NCBI RefSeq assembly: GCF_030652515.1
Contig: NZ_JAUSAR010000055.1
Location: 1-33,358 of the forward strand
From: Aquabacterium sp.
GTDB lineage: Bacteria; Pseudomonadota; Gammaproteobacteria; Burkholderiales; Burkholderiaceae_C
Length of the DNA: 33,358 nt
Reading direction: 5' to 3'
Each line of letters starts with the position of its first letter. The first letter of the stretch is position 1. Below are positions 32,456-33,358 of this stretch, piece after piece. The notes beneath the pieces are model-generated. The model made no database searches. It had not been told where the DNA came from and saw only the letters and a program-made list of their open reading frames with translations. The position numbers and the translations under genes were made by a program.

Positions 32456-33105
32456 GCAACCCCGGCATGATCACCCTGGCTTTGTCCAAAGGCCGCATCT
32501 TCGAAGAGACCTTGCCCTTGCTGGCCGCCGCCGGCATCGAGGTCACCGAGGACCCTGAAAAGTCCCGCAAGCTGATCCTGTCCACCAACCGCCCCGACGT
32601 GCGCGTGGTACTGGTGCGCGCCACCGATGTGCCCACCTATGTGCAGCATGGCGGCGCCGACATCGGCGTGGCGGGCAAAGACACCCTGATCGAGCACGGC
32701 GGCGACAACCTCTACCAGCCGCTGGACCTGAACATCGCCAAGTGCCGCATGAGCGTGGCCGTGCGCGCCGACTTCGACTACGCCACGGCGGTCAAGCAAG
32801 GTTCGCGCATCCGCGTGGCGACCAAGTACACGACGATTGCCAGCGAGCACTTCGCCAACAAGGGCGTGCACGTGGACCTGATCAAGCTGTATGGCTCGAT
32901 GGAGTTGGCCCCTTTGATCGGTGTGGCCGATGCCATCGTTGACCTGGTTTCCACCGGCAACACGCTCAAGGCCAACCACCTGGTCGAGGTCGAAGAGATC
33001 ATGCAGATCTCCTCGCGCCTGGTGGTCAACCAGGCTTCGCTCAAGCTCAAGCGCGAAGCCATCCGCCAAGTCATCCAGGCCTTTGAATCGGCCATCCCTG
33101 CCTGA
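32452..33105 (+). CDS. hisG: ATP phosphoribosyltransferase, short form
   Basis: A 217-residue catalytic subunit of the first enzyme of histidine synthesis, which joins PRPP and [21 protein letters not shown] (about 7-24), [17 protein letters not shown] (about 67-83), [14 protein letters not shown] (about 121-134) and the PRPP motif [19 protein letters not shown] (about 159-177) are intact. The protein ends at about 217 residues and lacks the C-terminal regulatory domain of long HisG, so it is the short form, which needs HisZ as partner. No hisZ is in the window. Overlaps murA by four bases; hisD follows after 16 bases. Confidence 0.98.
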   Translation: MSNPGMITLALSKGRIFEETLPLLAAAGIEVTEDPEKSRKLILSTNRPDVRVVLVRATDVPTYVQHGGADIGVAGKDTLIEHGGDNLYQPLDLNIAKCRMSVAVRADFDYATAVKQGSRIRVATKYTTIASEHFANKGVHVDLIKLYGSMELAPLIGVADAIVDLVSTGNTLKANHLVEVEEIMQISSRLVVNQASLKLKREAIRQVIQAFESAIPA

Positions 33106-33121
33106 GTCCTTGCACGACACC

Positions 33122-33358
33122 ATGACCGTCAACATCCGCCACCTCGACACCGCCCAGCCTGACTTTGAAGCCGCCTTTCACAAGGTGCTGCATTGGTCGG
33201 CGGCCACGGACGTCGAGATCGAAAACCGCGTCGGCGCCATCCTGGCCGATGTGCGTTTGCGGGGGGATGACGCTGTGCTGGAGTACACCGGGCGTTTTGA
33301 CCACCTCCAGGCCGACAGCGTTGCAGCGCTGGAGTTGGGTACGGCCGAGCTGAAAGCA
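33122..33358 (+). CDS. hisD: Histidinol dehydrogenase (N-terminal part only)
   Basis: The first 79 codons, running off the right edge with no stop. The frame reads MTVNIRHLDTAQPDFEAAF, then VEIENRVGAILADVRLRGDDAVLEYTGRFD: the R-x-R-G-D-x-A-[LV]-x-x-[YF]-T-x-x-F-D pattern is the conserved N-terminal stretch of HisD, which oxidises histidinol to histidine. It starts 16 bases after hisG, the normal his operon order. The ATG at 33122 is the only good start near the conserved region. Confidence 0.93.
   Translation, partial: MTVNIRHLDTAQPDFEAAFHKVLHWSAATDVEIENRVGAILADVRLRGDDAVLEYTGRFDHLQADSVAALELGTAELKA

Noticed and set aside
32452..33105. Truncated HisG
   Set aside because: The 217-residue length equals the normal short form that works with HisZ; all catalytic motifs are present, so it is not broken.

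Overview
The window looks like chromosomal core-genome DNA from a high-GC betaproteobacterium of the order Burkholderiales, probably Comamonadaceae or a close relative. This is inferred from strongly GC-biased codon use, the gene order nadD-rsfS-rlmH-maf-rng and bolA-murA-hisG-hisD, a divergent alr/lplT pair, and families common in that order (DUF4148, DUF1631, PHA-system protein, short-form HisG). I see no insertion sequence, prophage, CRISPR array, integrase or rRNA. No gene-free stretch exceeds 300 bases; the longest gaps (about 110-170 bases, around 2704-2846, 4845-4984, 17650-17819, 18087-18248, 25699-25806, 27025-27143 and 28965-29088) are short intergenic or divergent promoter regions.

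Layout. 1-1309 (minus): the start of a thioesterase and alanine racemase. 1426-3263 (plus): lysophospholipid transporter LplT and a small secreted His/Tyr-rich protein of unknown function. 3285-4844 (minus): HerA/YjgR-like ATPase. 4985-12624 (plus): a tightly packed run of yebC, purD, hemF, nadD, rsfS, rlmH, maf, an SDR-like protein and rng, many overlapping by a few bases. 12722-16311 (plus): tolB-pal-cpoB followed by tcdA. 16341-16636: two tRNA-Lys genes (TTT, CTT), each with its own near-consensus promoter, and a terminator. 16672-18086: a LysR regulator divergent from a DUF4148 exported protein. 18249-20210: DUF1631 protein. 20207-25698 (minus): a three-gene signalling cassette, read in the order giant hybrid histidine kinase, CheR-like methyltransferase, receiver-histidine kinase. 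25807-27024 (minus): M20 amidohydrolase. 27144-28964: PHA-system protein, a geranylgeranyl-reductase-family flavoprotein, and (minus) an acyl-CoA-binding protein. 29089-33358 (plus): an ABC-2 export pair, BolA/IbaG, MurA, HisG and the start of HisD.

How the genes fit together. Most genes are housekeeping: cell wall and envelope (alr, murA, lplT, tolB-pal-cpoB), translation and RNA (rsfS, rlmH, rng, tcdA, tRNA-Lys), cofactors and biosynthesis (purD, hemF, nadD, hisG, hisD). The most unusual parts are the kinase-CheR-kinase cassette, which lacks a CheB or chemoreceptor gene nearby and meets DUF1631 tail-to-tail on a shared CTAG; an RsfS with a long histone-H1-like Lys/Ala tail; tcdA directly upstream of two of its likely tRNA substrates; and a cluster of acyl-lipid genes including a bacterial acyl-CoA-binding protein. 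All functional statements rest on reading motifs by eye; no database search was possible.
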